Shown: piece after piece, positions 1 through 12,915 of the stretch
Layout: each line of letters opens with the position of its first letter
Position numbering within the stretch: the stretch's first letter is position 1
Assembly (NCBI GenBank): GCA_034620365.1
Contig: JAQGEQ010000071.1
Coordinates: 248,001 to 312,000 of the forward strand
Direction: 5' to 3'
DNA length: 64,000 nt
From: Pegea sp. RAD2-039
Lineage: Eukaryota; Chordata; Thaliacea; Salpida; Salpidae
Position numbers and translations under genes: made by a program
The notes under the pieces: model-generated
What the model saw: only the letters and a program-made list of their open reading frames with translations
Told to the model about the DNA's origin: nothing
The model's database searches: none

Positions 1-1238
1 ATTTTTTAAGGCAAATGTTACGCAAATTTAAGCACTTTTATTTTTAAATCGCCTAAAACAAACTCAAGTAGATATTAAATGTTTCTACTAATTAATGGTA
101 AAAGTATTACCTATGGATAGGTATTTAATGGTAGCTTTACCAAATAAAGTGCAAATGTTAATAATAATTTTGAAGAATGGTATGAAAACCTTTAAATTCT
201 GAAATTGGTAAAAAAATAGTCTAAGAAAACTCTTCTATTAAAATCTGTTCAAATACAAATAGCAGAAGATTTCGTTATGATTGATCCCATAAGTATTTCT
301 TATTGAGACGTTTAAAGTATGGAGTTGGTAAAAATGAGTAACTTACTGTGTAAGCTACAGCAAAGGTTATTAGTTTCAACGGATGTTGCATTAATTTATT
401 GTTCATTTATGAGTGGGCTGGTAAGCATTGTTCAATTGCACTTGCTAATTTACGAATAAAAAAATAATTTAATCTTGATTTAAGATAAAAAAATTTTTAA
501 GTGATGATATAGTAATACACCAAAAGTGTAAAAAAAGTAAAGGATTTTTTCTTGAGACCTTTTGCTTCTATTAAGAAACCTATATGATCAGCCATTTTTA
601 TATTTGAATTTTTCAACTTTTCTTAGGTATAAAACTTATAGTTCAATAATAATAGTAAATTTTTTTTGGCAATTTTAAGTTGAATTTGATTTTATTTTCT
701 TGGAACAATTAAAATAGAAAAATAATTCATATTTAAGCTTAATTCTCGTTAAATGCATAAACAAAGTTTATTAAAATAGTTGATTCTATTCTTTTCTGTA
801 ATTAAACTTTTGGTTATTAACTTTTCAATCGCTTACTATGTAGATATTAAGAAGATATGTTATATTTTATAATATCAATAATAATTTCAACTTAATATAA
901 AACTTATGACTTGTTTCATTTTTTTATTAATACAAACTAAAAGAAAAACTTTTTTTGATTTATTATTCTTGAATCCTTTTTCTTAGTTTTGTGAACCACT
1001 AACAACTCCAAAGCATTTTTTAATATCTGAAGACTTACTAGAAGCAACTATGTTTTACAATAAAAGTATCATAAAGATAATACTAAATACTTGCACAGTG
1101 ATGAACGGTGGCTTTTGCTATTTAACAAATAATTTAATATTTTGATTAGTTATGAAATCAGCAAACTAAAAATAAATTATTTTAAAAGTTTTTAATGAAA
1201 GTAAATAATTAAATAGTTTATTGATTCAAGAAACTTAC
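1..1238. other. Non-coding, probably intron of the GPCR gene
   Basis: AT-rich sequence with no reading frame that continues the GPCR exon ending at 1239. It most likely belongs to the second intron of that minus-strand gene, whose later exons would lie beyond the left edge. Both strands were read for an exon carrying the rest of TM2 or TM3, and none was found. Confidence 0.5.
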
Positions 1239-1749
1239 TTGACAAATATCACAAATGTTCATAGAACGAATACAAAGGTATACAGGGTTACTTCTGCCTC
1301 GAATATTGACAAGAGGTACACGAAATAAAACTACTGATGCCAGCAAGTTAAGCAAAAGAGTTAGAGCACAACCAATGGCCAGTGCAGTATTGATTATTGA
1401 CCATTCGCATGGCTTGTCATTTGTTGTTGTTACATTATTAGCCTGTTAAAAAATTTCAAATATTTTAAACTTTCAATGAATTTTATTTTTTCGCAGCATT
1501 TGAAAAATATCTAAAATATGAACGAATTTCAAAATGTTTTGCAAAATCATTATTTTCTATAATTTAGACTACACATGGTTTGATAAAAAAATTAGAACAA
1601 ATAATATACATTCTGAACCATTGTCACAAAAGCAAGCTTACTGCTTCATTTGAAAAACTTATAAAATATAAAAAAATACTCACCTCAGTTACCGTGGCAA
1701 ATATTGTAGATGAAAAATTATTATAATATGTGGTCATTACAGATGACAT
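1239..1749 (-). CDS. N-terminal exons of a class A-like GPCR (partial, two exons)
   Basis: Two minus-strand exons join in phase 0: exon 1 is 1684-1749 (22 codons, donor GAG|GTGAGT) and exon 2 is 1239-1442 (68 codons, acceptor AACAG, donor CAA|GTAAGT). The start ATG is fixed by an in-frame TGA two codons upstream. The 90 residues read as an extracellular N-terminus with NFS and NVT glycosylation sequons. A hydrophobic TM1 follows at about residues 37-62, where Asn54 sits in LLLNLLASVV and would be N1.50. Next come a basic first intracellular loop and the start of TM2, with Asp87 in SMNICDIC where D2.50 is expected. The loop and TM2 start look somewhat like prostanoid-type receptors, but the ligand class cannot be decided from this piece. 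The remaining helices are not in the window; the gene runs off the left edge. The family call is an inference from TM1/TM2 pattern and clean splice sites. Confidence 0.66.
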
Positions 1750-4700
1750 TATTCATAAATATTGCATCAAGGCCTAAACTTTGAAATATACCTTAGTTTC
1801 AGGAGAAATTTTATTCAGAAATGTATCTGTAGAGATAAAGTTACGAAATAAAATGTTTAAAAAGTGGTGGAAATAATTTCTCTTTTCTATCAAAATTACT
1901 AAAATTAACAATAACATGTTTACTGAATAGTTTGATAAAATTTATTTGCAGTCAATATTAAGAAAATTAAGTTACTTTGTACTACAACTAAAACATATCT
2001 ATACTCGATTATAAGATTACTAAAAATCTAAAATTGTTAGAACAAGATTACTAAAAATAACAAACAAAATTAAAAATTCAAGCTAAAATCAAAATTTTAT
2101 ATATTTTTCCTGTTTTCTGACTAGTACAACGTAAAGTTTTTATATATGTATATCATATTTAGGGAAATTTTGTTTTTATAACACTTCAAAGTCTTATAAA
2201 AATTATTAAGTTTAGCAATTCTTTTAAAGAAGTACGTAAGAAATAATATTTTATGATTTAAAATAAACTATACTGTCCAATCAAAAAGTAGTTAAACAAT
2301 TATTCGAGATACTATAACAAAAATAATTTAAAAACAAATTCTACTGACTACAAGCAGTGTTCTATTTGATTTGAAAATCAGATGAATTGTTTTAATGATG
2401 TTTATTAGGTTTATTGTGAGCATTTATACATAAGAAATACGCTGCAACAATTTATAAGCTTTTTTTTAAATTTATTTTCTAACAATTCATTATAGACTAT
2501 GTTAATACATAAAAAATACTTTTAAAAATGTCCAGGGAAATGGTTAGGATTTGACAAGCGTCAAATAAAATACAAATGTCTATAGTATATTTAAACTAAC
2601 TATTTAATAACAACTAACTAAATGTTAAGTTCACTTATCCTGTTTAAATTAAGCAAAAAAAAGCTAACAAAAACAAAGATGTATAATTGTTTATATCAAA
2701 GCTTGCATCTGTATTTTGAATCCATAAAACTGTAAATTGTTTAATAAGCTATCAAGGTCTCATCAACGAATCCTTGAAACGGTGGTGAAAGTAAAATTTA
2801 TAAAATTACATCTTTACAACAGCAGTTTAAGTTGTTAAGATGAAAACTCACCAAGGTAATACTGACCACAATTTTATTTAAAATTAATGCTTCCTTATTA
2901 TGAAATACTTTACTACCATTACCTAAGCAGATAAAACTATAGATTGGCGTGTTCTATGACAAATTAATGCTTTATTTTAACTGGATTTTTCATTACATTT
3001 TTACTGTAGCTACTTTTTATTTTTGCTATGTTATGAAAAAACACTAAACTTGAAAAACTGACATTGACATATCTTTCAGAAAATACTTTTTATATTTCTA
3101 TTTTTGTAATTTTTCCAAAATTTTCTAGCTAACTGTTTTATAAATGCACTAAATATTTAGCTTTATACCGCCTCAAGAGGTAGTTTAATGCTTGACGTAT
3201 CTAAAATGTTTGAAGCATTCTGTAGATAGGTTTGCAAAACCTTAAATTCAGTCATGTTAAAATTGTCATTAAGAATATATTTCAAAAAAATTCAAAACTG
3301 AATTACTATTCAAAGAATACAATCATTATAATCTGTTTTATTTTGTATTTACAGTTTTGAACAACTTTTCTCAATTGTAAAGTTATTGAACAATTTTTGT
3401 AAAGTTATATAAAGAAAGAACTCCTTATGACGTTTGTTACTTTGAACATAATATCACTCTCATATCTATTTTATTCGTGACGTATTTATAACTAAGATTT
3501 TCGTATCTCTTTCTTGTCTTATCACCGATAAACTAAATTGAAAAGTTGAGCAATTTTCGTGAACCTTATGACGTAAATGCTTAAACATCAATATATTACA
3601 AAAATAGTTTAAGTTTTTAAACAGAGTTTGTAGTAAACAAATTTAAGGGAAATTGTGATCAAGATTTTGAGAGATTTTCTAAAATGTCATTATATTTTAA
3701 ATTTCATTCTAACTTTACTTTTTCATAAATATTTCTATAAGTTTGATATATCAAATAAATAATTGATGTATTCAAATCGAAAACTATTTATGAAACAAAT
3801 ATATGAAAGTATATATCGTAACAAGTTTATCGTAACAAATTTTTCTCAATATATATAAACTATTAAATCAAATTGAGTTTAAGTATATGCACAAAGTTAA
3901 AGCACAAAAACAAAGACAGGAAAACCACTCGTTGCCTCAGAAATTGGACTCGAGCTATAAATGAGTTAAACTATCTAAGCTAAGTTTCTGGTTATATCTA
4001 GCTGAAATAAAACCTTTAATAAATTTTCAGAAATTTGATATCAGTTTAAATGCTTACTCTTTAAAATATATGTGGTTAGAACCAAAAATATTTCAACACC
4101 ATTTTTCAAATTGTTTGTTATAAAATAGAAGTTGCAAATAAAGAAATCGTTTATCTAAAAAAATGAGTCTTATACTAGTTTTGTAAAATAATTATAACTT
4201 AAAAAAATTTAGCTTGTTCTATTTATGGAACTTGATGTCACTGGCTATTTCAATTGTAATAAAACACCTGAGAAAGCAAAACCTCTAGAGTAATTTTGAA
4301 GACAAAATACAGTTAAACGAGTTTATGTAGTCACATTTCATTTTACTTAAACTTAATAGCCTAATATCAGTCAAAATCACACGATTTTTCACTACTTTTG
4401 GTAAATACCCAAACGATGTGTCAAACGATGTGTCAAATAAGTTTCTCTGGTGTAATTGGAGCGATTATATCGTTTTGTAAAGTGCTATTATATTAATAAA
4501 GAGTTAAATAACTTCATGCTTTTTAAAGCAATTAAATATGCAAAGAAAAAACAAAAGGATTTTACTAGTATACAGTTAGATATGGTTACATTTCTGAAAA
4601 TAGTTTGTTTTTGCAATACTTTAAAAGTTTCAAATGTTAAAAAATCACTTCTAACAATTACAAGATTTTTTAACCATACATTTTGTTAAACTATTCAATA

Positions 4701-6329
4701 GATAAATCAAAAAGAAAATCTAAAAACAGATGTTATTGATTTTACAATATCATACAAATTGAATGCTATATATTCTGTAGAGTAAAAAATATTTCTTAAT
4801 TAATTTGGATTCCCTTTTTTATCTTTTATTTATTTGGCATTTTACATTGATGTAAAAATAAATTTTTAGAGAAAAATAATTATCGATTAGTATATAAAAA
4901 TTAGTAGTAATATTTTTGTTTATTTGTTAAATGTAAAGCAAACCTATTAAAAAGAAGTTTAATAGACTCTTCAGCAGTATATACCGTAATTTAATCTCAA
5001 AATGTTTTATATGAAATACAAAAGTCGATATATAGTTCAGAGTTTTGTCAAATCATTATTTGAATATTAATTTGAAATATTGAAACACTTGATAAAATCA
5101 TCTTAAAATATTTTTAAAAAATGTTTTCTGGAAAGTTTTTATAGCCTTTATATACCAAAAGAAAAAGTTATTTTTTAGTTGTTGTGAATACAATTTTGTA
5201 TCTATGATAACTTAAAGTTTTAATTACACTTCTTTTTAATAGCAGCAATATTCATTAGTTTTTTGAAGTTTAATGGAATATTCTGTAAAAAACCAATTAA
5301 GCAAATTGATAATTTGATAGAAACCAGAAAAAACTTTAATATAGTCTAAGTTGTAAGGATTTAAAGAACATCAGTTACTTTTGAAGGATTTCTTGACTAC
5401 TCTAACTGACAAACAACTTATTTTTACTAATCAATAATCATCATAAATAAATCTTGTGCGGTATAAACACTTTCGTACTAAATTGTTAACAAAGAAAAAA
5501 TCAAAACTTATTATGTTTGATAATTTTCCTAAATAACTTTCTTACAATTGACATTTACAAAAAAGATTATTTCGAAGTACAAGTGAAAAGCTCTTTAAAA
5601 TGAAATTGAATACCGATTTCGTATCAAGAAAGTTCTGCAAAACGAAAAAGCTAAATTCTTAGTAAAATGATATAACGACTTTTAAACTTCGATAAGTTGA
5701 AGTGACCTTTTATAAACTCTTTTTATTTTTTCCATGTATTGACGCAAACCTATTTCGTTCTGGTTTATCAGTTCATTGAATCTTAAAAGTTGTTATTCAA
5801 AATTTACCTTAAACATATTTTCCACTTAATAAAAAAAAGGTGACGATTGTTGAAATCATTAAAATAATTGCTGATAAGATATTTTTTCATAAAAGAATAG
5901 GACATAAATTGATAAGTTAAGTGAAAATTATAAATACAATAGAAAATTATGCTTTAAGATAACTGAAGAAACAATTGAGTGAATACTTTATTTACTTTTC
6001 AATCAAAATTTATTGATTAGAAATTTTATCTTTTTATGGTTTTATCTCTACTATATTTTCAAATCTAACTTTAGATATCAATACGAAAAATATACTTTTT
6101 TCAAGTAATCAGCTTTGCATGAATATTAAAATTAAGCAAGTCTTATCAAAATCTTATTTTACAAAATAGAATTTACTGAAGTTTTAAAAAAGTGTCTCAA
6201 CATCATTTATTTTAATAATTTTTTTTTTAAACCATAAAATTGATGAAGTATTAATATTTGTATACAGATGTCAACGTCCTATATAACTTTTATTTTAAAA
6301 ATGATTATCTGTAACGTATCTCTAAAGTC
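1750..6329. other. Intergenic/upstream DNA, no gene seen
   Basis: Uniformly AT-rich with short, dispersed reading frames and no exon supported by both splice sites and protein-like composition. It contains the upstream region of the GPCR gene. A perfect 12-bp tandem duplication at 4411-4434 and three TGACG motifs near 3428, 3479 and 3573 are the only local patterns noted. Confidence 0.5.
4411..4434. repeat. Perfect 12-bp tandem duplication
   Basis: Two adjacent identical copies of AAACGATGTGTC, followed by the start of a third (AAA). It is probably a replication-slippage product with no evident function. Confidence 0.7.
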
Positions 6330-6830
6330 TGTCTATGTGGGCAAGTGCTTATTTAATACGCGGAAGCCCACGCTGACGTATATTTGCGACAAAATAAAAC
6401 CCATTAAAACTTCGAGTAGAATAGCCTTGTTAGTCTGGTTAATGACAAAACTTCTAGGAGACCTAAAACTCCGAATTTACAGCCGGAGTTGGAAGCTCAT
6501 AGGAAGTTTGTCCCTGTAATCAGTGTCTTTCTAGCAGCTCCTGCAACGCTAGCCGGGCGTAGGTATACCAGCCTTTCTGTTTTGCAGCCCTTGTTGGCCT
6601 AGTGTGTGAATTCCTGCTGCATGGACTACAACTGGATATTCAAAACCTTTGCCCTAGCTCACAGCTGGGTCGAAGCATATTATTTCTTAAAGTATTATGA
6701 AACATCAAGTTTTGTCGAGTACCAAGACAATTCTTTTAATGTTCCAAGGAGCTGGTCGTTGAAAATAAGCTAAGTGCGTCGCATTATTCCAATACTATAA
6801 CATTTTAGCTTTTTAGACCTAAGATGAAAA
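6330..6830. mobile_element. GC-richer block, probable decayed transposable element
   Basis: This stretch stands out from its surroundings: about 350 bp (6335-6680) are near 45-50% GC inside DNA near 27% GC. It carries protein-like segments in more than one frame on both strands, each soon broken by stops. One plus-strand frame runs 6268-6519, and a minus-strand segment overlies 6510-6650. A hairpin with 7-bp arms (AACTCCG at 6467-6473, CGGAGTT at 6484-6490) lies inside. No terminal repeats or target-site duplications were recognised, so class and exact ends are unknown. A short, old retroelement remnant is the likeliest reading; a structured non-coding RNA is an alternative. Confidence 0.45.
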
Positions 6831-8147
6831 CTTTTCAAGCAACATTATTTCACAAATATCTTTCAATTCCGCTAACTAAATATGTTCTTGTACTACAGGC
6901 AAGTAGATGTTACCTTGCAAAATTTCTCACTAGAAAATGTACAACGAAAACCGATTTAATTTTTTACTGCCACAGAATACAAGAGATTACCACTTTAATG
7001 TAATAAATATATCATCAAAAAATAAATCTACTAATTTACGCAAAAATATATTTGCTTATATACTTCTAAATTTTTGAATTCCATTATTAAAACTTGTTTC
7101 TTTAATTGCTAGGATTAGCATTTTAGTCTACAATGTTATCAAAGGGTGCAAATTTGGAGGTAGTAGTAAATTTCAACTGAATTTCACATGTAGCTTGTAA
7201 CACCGCAAATTAAGTAAAACATTTACTACTTCAAAGGTCGCAATTAACTTAAAGTCAAAATAAAGATGCTTCTGATATGTCATACTACTTACTAACAACC
7301 AGAATTTCTTCAGTAAGAATATTTCCGATTTATTGATAAAAAAATTGTTGAAAGATGACAAATATCTAGTAACAAAGCATCTAAATATGTTTCGATCTTA
7401 TATTTCAAACTTTAAGCATCATCATAACAACTTAAATTTAGTCCTGCTTATGAAATGTCATCTGGTAGTATAATCAGATTCGATCATGTCTCGAAATACA
7501 AACGGTCGTTGAAGTACCCTGAATTGTTTAACTCTTTGATCTTATTAAGTAGTAAATGTCTAAATTAATAAGTTATTATTTATCTGAGGTAGCTTTATCA
7601 TTTGTTTACAAGAATTCCATTCATTTCCTAATTACTTTTAACAGTTGTATAATACCAGCTACTCAACTTCACTTTGAGTATTTTAATAGAACTCTTGTTA
7701 TTCCCATAAACAGAGTTATTAAAATAGTATTTGACAGTTACAAGTTTATTTCAAAAGAAAATTCACAAAAAAAATTGACTAGAATCAACAGATTTAACCC
7801 TTGAAATACTAGATGAGAACTGCATGCTGAGAAACTAGTAGATTGTCATTCTTATGCAAAGTTCTTCTTCAGACAACCATCAAGTGATGAAGAAGGTAAT
7901 ATTGATATATGATAAATTTATTTTCATTTTGTTCAACATTGTAATCAAATTTCAACTAGTTCTTAAATATCAACGAATTGTTAATAAATTTTATATAAAT
8001 GTTAGTAGAAATGAAATGAATGCTGAAATGACTTGAAAAGTAGTTCATTTTCATCACCTGATCTTCATGTTTACCAACAAAACTAAAAACAAAATGATAT
8101 CGATTTCTATTATCATATAAACAACCAAAAGTGTTTAGTTTTTTTTC
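6831..8147. other. Intergenic, no gene supported
   Basis: AT-rich with chance reading frames at 7173-7361 (minus), 7556-7804 and 7854-8036 (plus). They show biased low-complexity composition and no matching splice partners. It separates the GC-rich block from the 3' end of PWP1. Confidence 0.45.
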
Positions 8148-8153
8148 TTTATT
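8148..8153 (-). other. Candidate polyadenylation signal of PWP1
   Basis: AATAAA on the minus strand (TTTATT on plus), about 215 bases beyond the PWP1 stop codon. It is one of few canonical hexamers in the expected interval, but in DNA this AT-rich chance matches are common. Confidence 0.35.
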
Positions 8154-8366
8154 TTTTTATCAGGGGAACTTCCAAGTGAATCTTCGTGAAGCTTTTTCTT
8201 TTTGTTATTTAACGAGTTTTCAGAGTTATACGTTTTGAGATTATCTATGAAGAAAGCCACAAGAAGTTAAATAATAAAAAAAGCGAATTTAATCAATTAA
8301 AAAAATAAGATAAAAAAACTAATTTTTCATTTGAAATCTGATGTTTTTTATCTAATAGGAATGAGC

Positions 8367-11300
8367 TTATCTGTAATTACCAGTTTTCATTAAACGGACT
8401 CCTTCCTTTTCGCCACCAATAGACATCACTGATAATACATCAGGGTTGAAATCCATACAATAAATCATGCCCTTTGTTGAGATCAAGTTATTTGTTGGCA
8501 AAATGTAACAATTTTTTCATAAAATATTAAAAAAAATTAAACTAATAATTGATTTGAAAGTGGTAATAGACATCAACTTCTAAATTTAATTTTTAAATTT
8601 GAACAACTTCAGAAGAAATGTAATCTTCTTACGATGTTAGGTGAAGATTCACACTTCAGGGTTGCTTTAGTCTCGCCTACATCCCATAATTTAACAAATC
8701 CATCAGTGGAAGATGAATAAAGTTGTGAGTCTGATTGGAAGGATAATGCAGGGATTGCTTCATCATGAGCTTTCCATGAGAAGAGAGATTGGCCAGTTTG
8801 TCGGCAGTCAAAGACATGAATCTCGCCGGCATCAGTACTTGCCTGTTAATTAACAATTTTATCAAAACGAGAAGTGGAACTTGCCAAGTTGTTAGTTTTT
8901 GAATAAACTTTAAATGTAAAATGTTCAAGCTTGAAGATTAGATTGATTGAATTGATTACAAACCCCAAAATAATGTTCATCTTTCCAGGACAGTCTTTCA
9001 ACTTCTCCTTCTAACTTCCAAGATGCAAAATCATTTGTTGATTTCTTTCGAATGTCAAACAGGAAAATAGTTCTATTAAAAGCAAAAAAAGTAATAATAC
9101 AAAAACTAGGAATGGAACTTCTGAATTTGTTCAAAATGTCAAAGAAATATTGTTAAGGTACAAAGGAGTTACAATCTTAGTGAACAGGGGCAACTTACCC
9201 GTTAAATGCACCTGAGAGGAAATTATTTGCTGAAGTTGCTGAAGTTGGTTGATATTGTACAGTTTGAACCTGTTGACAAATTAACCAATTGTCTGTTTGC
9301 TATTAAACCTCTTTTCTTTCGTGGATGGTTTTCACCCCATTATCAGATTCAAAATATGTTTAATACACTTGAAACAACTTTCACCTTATCTTTATGATTC
9401 CGATATCTTCTTACAATAAAACCTTTTTCTAAATCCCAAACAGCAACTGACTCATCAACAGAAGCACTCACTAATCTATTCCTGTTAAAAATTACCATTA
9501 TATTTGTGAAAAAAAAATTAATAAAAAAAACTGATTCTGCTTTCAACATAAAGGCAAATATCTTCAATAGAACCAAAAACTAAATATTATAAAATACTTA
9601 ATGTTAAATTAATTTGCTTTAAAATATAACTTTAGATGATAAACTTTTAAAGTTTTATTTAATTAAATTGAAAGTTTCTCTTTTCAAACCTTCTTTTAGA
9701 ACTCCAGGCCAAGTCAAGAACAGCATCTTGATGTGAATATTTTTTAGAACTGGTTTCTCCATTTAACTGCATTAGTATAAGTAATAACAAAAGTTGAAAG
9801 AAATGATTAAAACTTACAGGAATTTCACCTAATACAAAATCAGGTTCCATTTGATTAACTACATTTAAATCCCAGATTTGGATCAAAGATTCCATCGTTC
9901 CAACAGCGATAAAACTACCTTAAATAAAAATATCAAACATTTATGATTCTAAGAAAAAAAGTTGCAGAAAAAAAAAATTTCTGAATTGATAATTTCTAGA
10001 GATATAAAACTAACCTTTGTCACCAACTGAACCTGAAGTTGTAACATTTTCATCATTAGCATCAAAACCAGCATCAAAATCTAACCATTGAAGACAAATT
10101 GGAGATGACTCATATAAATCAATATGATGGTGTACATAGAAATCATTGCTTTCATGATTGAATACTGCAGAAGATTAAAAATTTGTAAATATAAGTGTGA
10201 GGTCAATAGTGTATTCATAAACTGATCAAACGTTGTAATTTCAATAAAGTTTAGATATTACTGCTAACTGAGGATAAAACAAAACTATTTTCAAGCAAAT
10301 GAAGTTAGTATTTTAGAAACACATTTAAGAAATCTTTTCAAAAGAAGAAAAATCAACTCACCATACACTTCAAGACAATTTGAACTTTTTTTGCACTTAG
10401 CACATATCAACATATTATCATTTTTTCGAAGAGTAAGAGCTTCTTTTTCATCTTCTGACTTTAAACAATTAAACAATCAAAACATTTTCAATAAATATAT
10501 GATTCAGAAACTAACTTCACTAGCACCACTATAATTCGAATCTGCATCAGAATCAGGCATATAGAAATCTGAAAATTTTTCCACTGTAATATAAAAACTA
10601 AATCAGTTTTTTAAGCAAAAAAAGATTTTTAACAGAATTGTTAAAAAGATAAGCAAAAACAAATTAAATTATAAATTGTACTTTTGTATTAACTTAAAAA
10701 TATAATTTGACATAAAATAAATTTAAACACCATAAATATCTTCTTCATCGTCATAATCTTCTAAATTAAATTCTTCTAAACCTTCTAGCTCCTATAAAAT
10801 ACAGAATAAATAAATGAAATAATTAATCCATCAAAATTACATTAAATAAGATCTGAAAATGATCTAATTTAGAAAACTTTAGTTTGATTTCAATCATGAA
10901 ACTTCATTTTCTATAAATCTCATTTTTATTTTAATTAAATGATAAACCAAAATGCCCCAACCTTTGAATCAATTTCATAATCTTTTGATAAATGTGTCTT
11001 CACATCAGTATCTTCTTCAAGATCACTATGATTAGAATTTTTTTCTTCTGCATCATTTTCAGAGCTTTCATCAACTTGTTCATCTGAATGACTAACATAA
11101 AATTTATTATAAAATAGAAAAAAACATAAATTTGTTGATAGAAGCTATGAGTTTTCATACATTTACTGAATATTTTATATTCTAACCAAATTTAAAAGTA
11201 AAATGTAGAGATTTCTAATTATGTTGTAGTATTAATGAAAATAGTTAAAATTTTGAGCCAAAGATCAGTACATATAAATTTGAAAAATATTAAATAGAAG

Positions 11301-11553
11301 TAGACTAAAAAAGAAAAAAAAAGAAAAGTTTAGAACAAGACAACTTATTGAGCATATTTTATAATTTATCCTGAGTTATAATTAAACATTCTACAAAATA
11401 CCCTAAATTTGATTCTTTGAGTAAAATATCTTTTAGTTCTTTTGTAGAAAGTTTAACTTTATCAATATTTATAGTTTTCTTTGGTTGCTTGATCCATTTC
11501 ATAGCAAAAATTTGGGCTGTTTTTGAAACTTGAGCTTCTTCGTCAGAATCCAT
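8367..11553 (-). CDS. PWP1: PWP1, WD40 repeat ribosome-biogenesis protein (13 exons)
   Basis: Periodic tryptophan protein 1 is a nuclear/nucleolar WD40 protein linked to rRNA transcription and ribosome assembly. Exons on the minus strand are 11388-11553, 10962-11083, 10731-10791, 10516-10583, 10362-10458, 10015-10164, 9818-9918, 9690-9766, 9385-9481, 9199-9269, 8964-9072, 8633-8842 and 8367-8471. All are joined by GT-AG pairs in a consistent frame to a TAA stop, giving about 477 aa (human about 500). After a short start, exons 2-4 encode an acidic N-terminal region, as in the family. Family landmarks follow in order: NCLEVYG, FYVHHHIDLYESS, IQIWDLNVVNQMEP, DAVLDLAW, SASVDESVAVWDLEKG, FLFDIR, VFDCRQTG, TDGFVKLWDVG, and GGEKEGVRL near the C-terminus. 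The exon 1 donor (GAAT|GTTTAA) is weak and was chosen to keep frame; a missed small exon there is possible. All introns are short (about 60-330 bp). Confidence 0.93.
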
Positions 11554-12891
11554 TTAAATTTGTTTATAAAAATTATCTAAAAATAAGTAAATATATCAAA
11601 TAATTAATTTATGCCTATTATACAACAATATAACTATCTAAGAGCAAATTGAGAAAAGCATCAATATAAAAGTTCTAAACAATTTTATTCAGGATTAAAT
11701 TAAACTATACAAGCATTGAACAATAGAAAATACTATATCAAACCAAAATTTATAGCAACTCATTAAAATTTATGTTATTGCCAATAAACTGAAGAATAGT
11801 TTAGATTTTTGTCACTTTTATACAACTTTATTGCATTTTAAAATAATTTTACAAAATTTTTAAATGTTTACTTAAAAGAATATATAAATTTAATGAAAAC
11901 TTGCTTAGTTTCATTTAAAAAGAGCCTCTTTATAAAGATATTTTTGTAAAGTTAATTTTTGTATAATCATGGCAAATCACTCACTATAAAATACTATTAA
12001 GAGTAGAATTGATAAAAATTAAGAAAGAAAAATTATTTCTATTATTAGCACGACAAAACGGCATGGTTTTGAGTCATTATTTTATTTTTGCCAATACTGT
12101 AATATACCATTTTGTTGGTTATGGTTAAAGTCCAAGATAGAAAATGAAAAATGAAGAGGCAAGCTGTATTTTCTTTCTTATAAGTAAGAAAATGGTTTAT
12201 TTTTAACTCTTTTTAATTTCAAAAAAATATTTTGCACTAGTTCAAAAAGATTGTATATTTTGAACAATTGTGTCAGTTTATTAAACTGTTTTATAATTAG
12301 ATATAAAAGTTTACGTATGATTACTTTAAAAAGCTGATTAAACAGAGAATTAAGTTATTACTTTTTGCAAAACTTTGCCATTAAGCTGCTTTGTGCTGCA
12401 GCACAGGTGAGTTCTAAGTATTTTGTAAGACTAAGTGCAAATTCGGTATGTATTTTGTATAGATTAAACCTATTATTTTAGCAAAAATATTATGAAAAGT
12501 TTGAGTTATCAAACTATATAGCTTATACTTAAAGAGAATGCAACCAGGAAAAAATTTCTATCCCAAACTTAGAAACAGTAAATAAACATGCTTTGCCTTA
12601 TCAAACTAATTCTATCCATTAAACTAAAGTCATTTGGGAAGTAAAATTACTGAGTTGACCCAAATTAAAAAAAATAAATTTATTAGTTGAAGGGAGGTCT
12701 GAACTGTCTGAGCAACATTTTAAATAACATTTCTTAAGTTTGTTTTTCCAAGTGCTCCAATATTAAACTTAATAGGTATTTATTTTTGGAAGAGATTTGA
12801 TTTGATAAAGCACAATAAATTTGTCTGCAGCTTACTCTGCTTATAAGTTTGTGATAAGACATTTATTATAATCTTTTTTATTTTTTATTAG

Positions 12892-12915
12892 TCTGATTAG
12901 CCTGATTGGTGACTG
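12892..12915 (+). other. Possible 24-nt non-coding 5' exon of the LysRS gene
   Basis: A pyrimidine-rich acceptor (TTTTTTATTAG) is followed after exactly 24 nt by a consensus donor (GACTG|GTAAGT). The segment has an in-frame TAG, so it can only be untranslated. A further donor without an obvious acceptor lies upstream at 12406 (GCACAG|GTGAGT). Both could be 5' UTR exons spliced to 13796. This is inferred from splice motifs alone. Confidence 0.3.

Noticed and set aside
1255..1449. 64-codon plus-strand frame
   Set aside because: It is the shadow of the minus-strand GPCR exon, which has splice sites and transmembrane pattern; the plus reading has neither.
4456..4689. 77-codon plus-strand frame
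   Set aside because: It starts at TTG and is lysine/phenylalanine-rich as expected from AT-rich DNA; no splice partner or family pattern.
7556..7804. 82-codon plus-strand frame
   Set aside because: Low-complexity AT-driven composition, no exon signals and no recognisable motif.
7854..8036. Plus-strand frame with an early donor-like GAAG|GTAATA
   Set aside because: Only the first 14 codons look protein-like and no downstream exon on the plus strand fits before PWP1.
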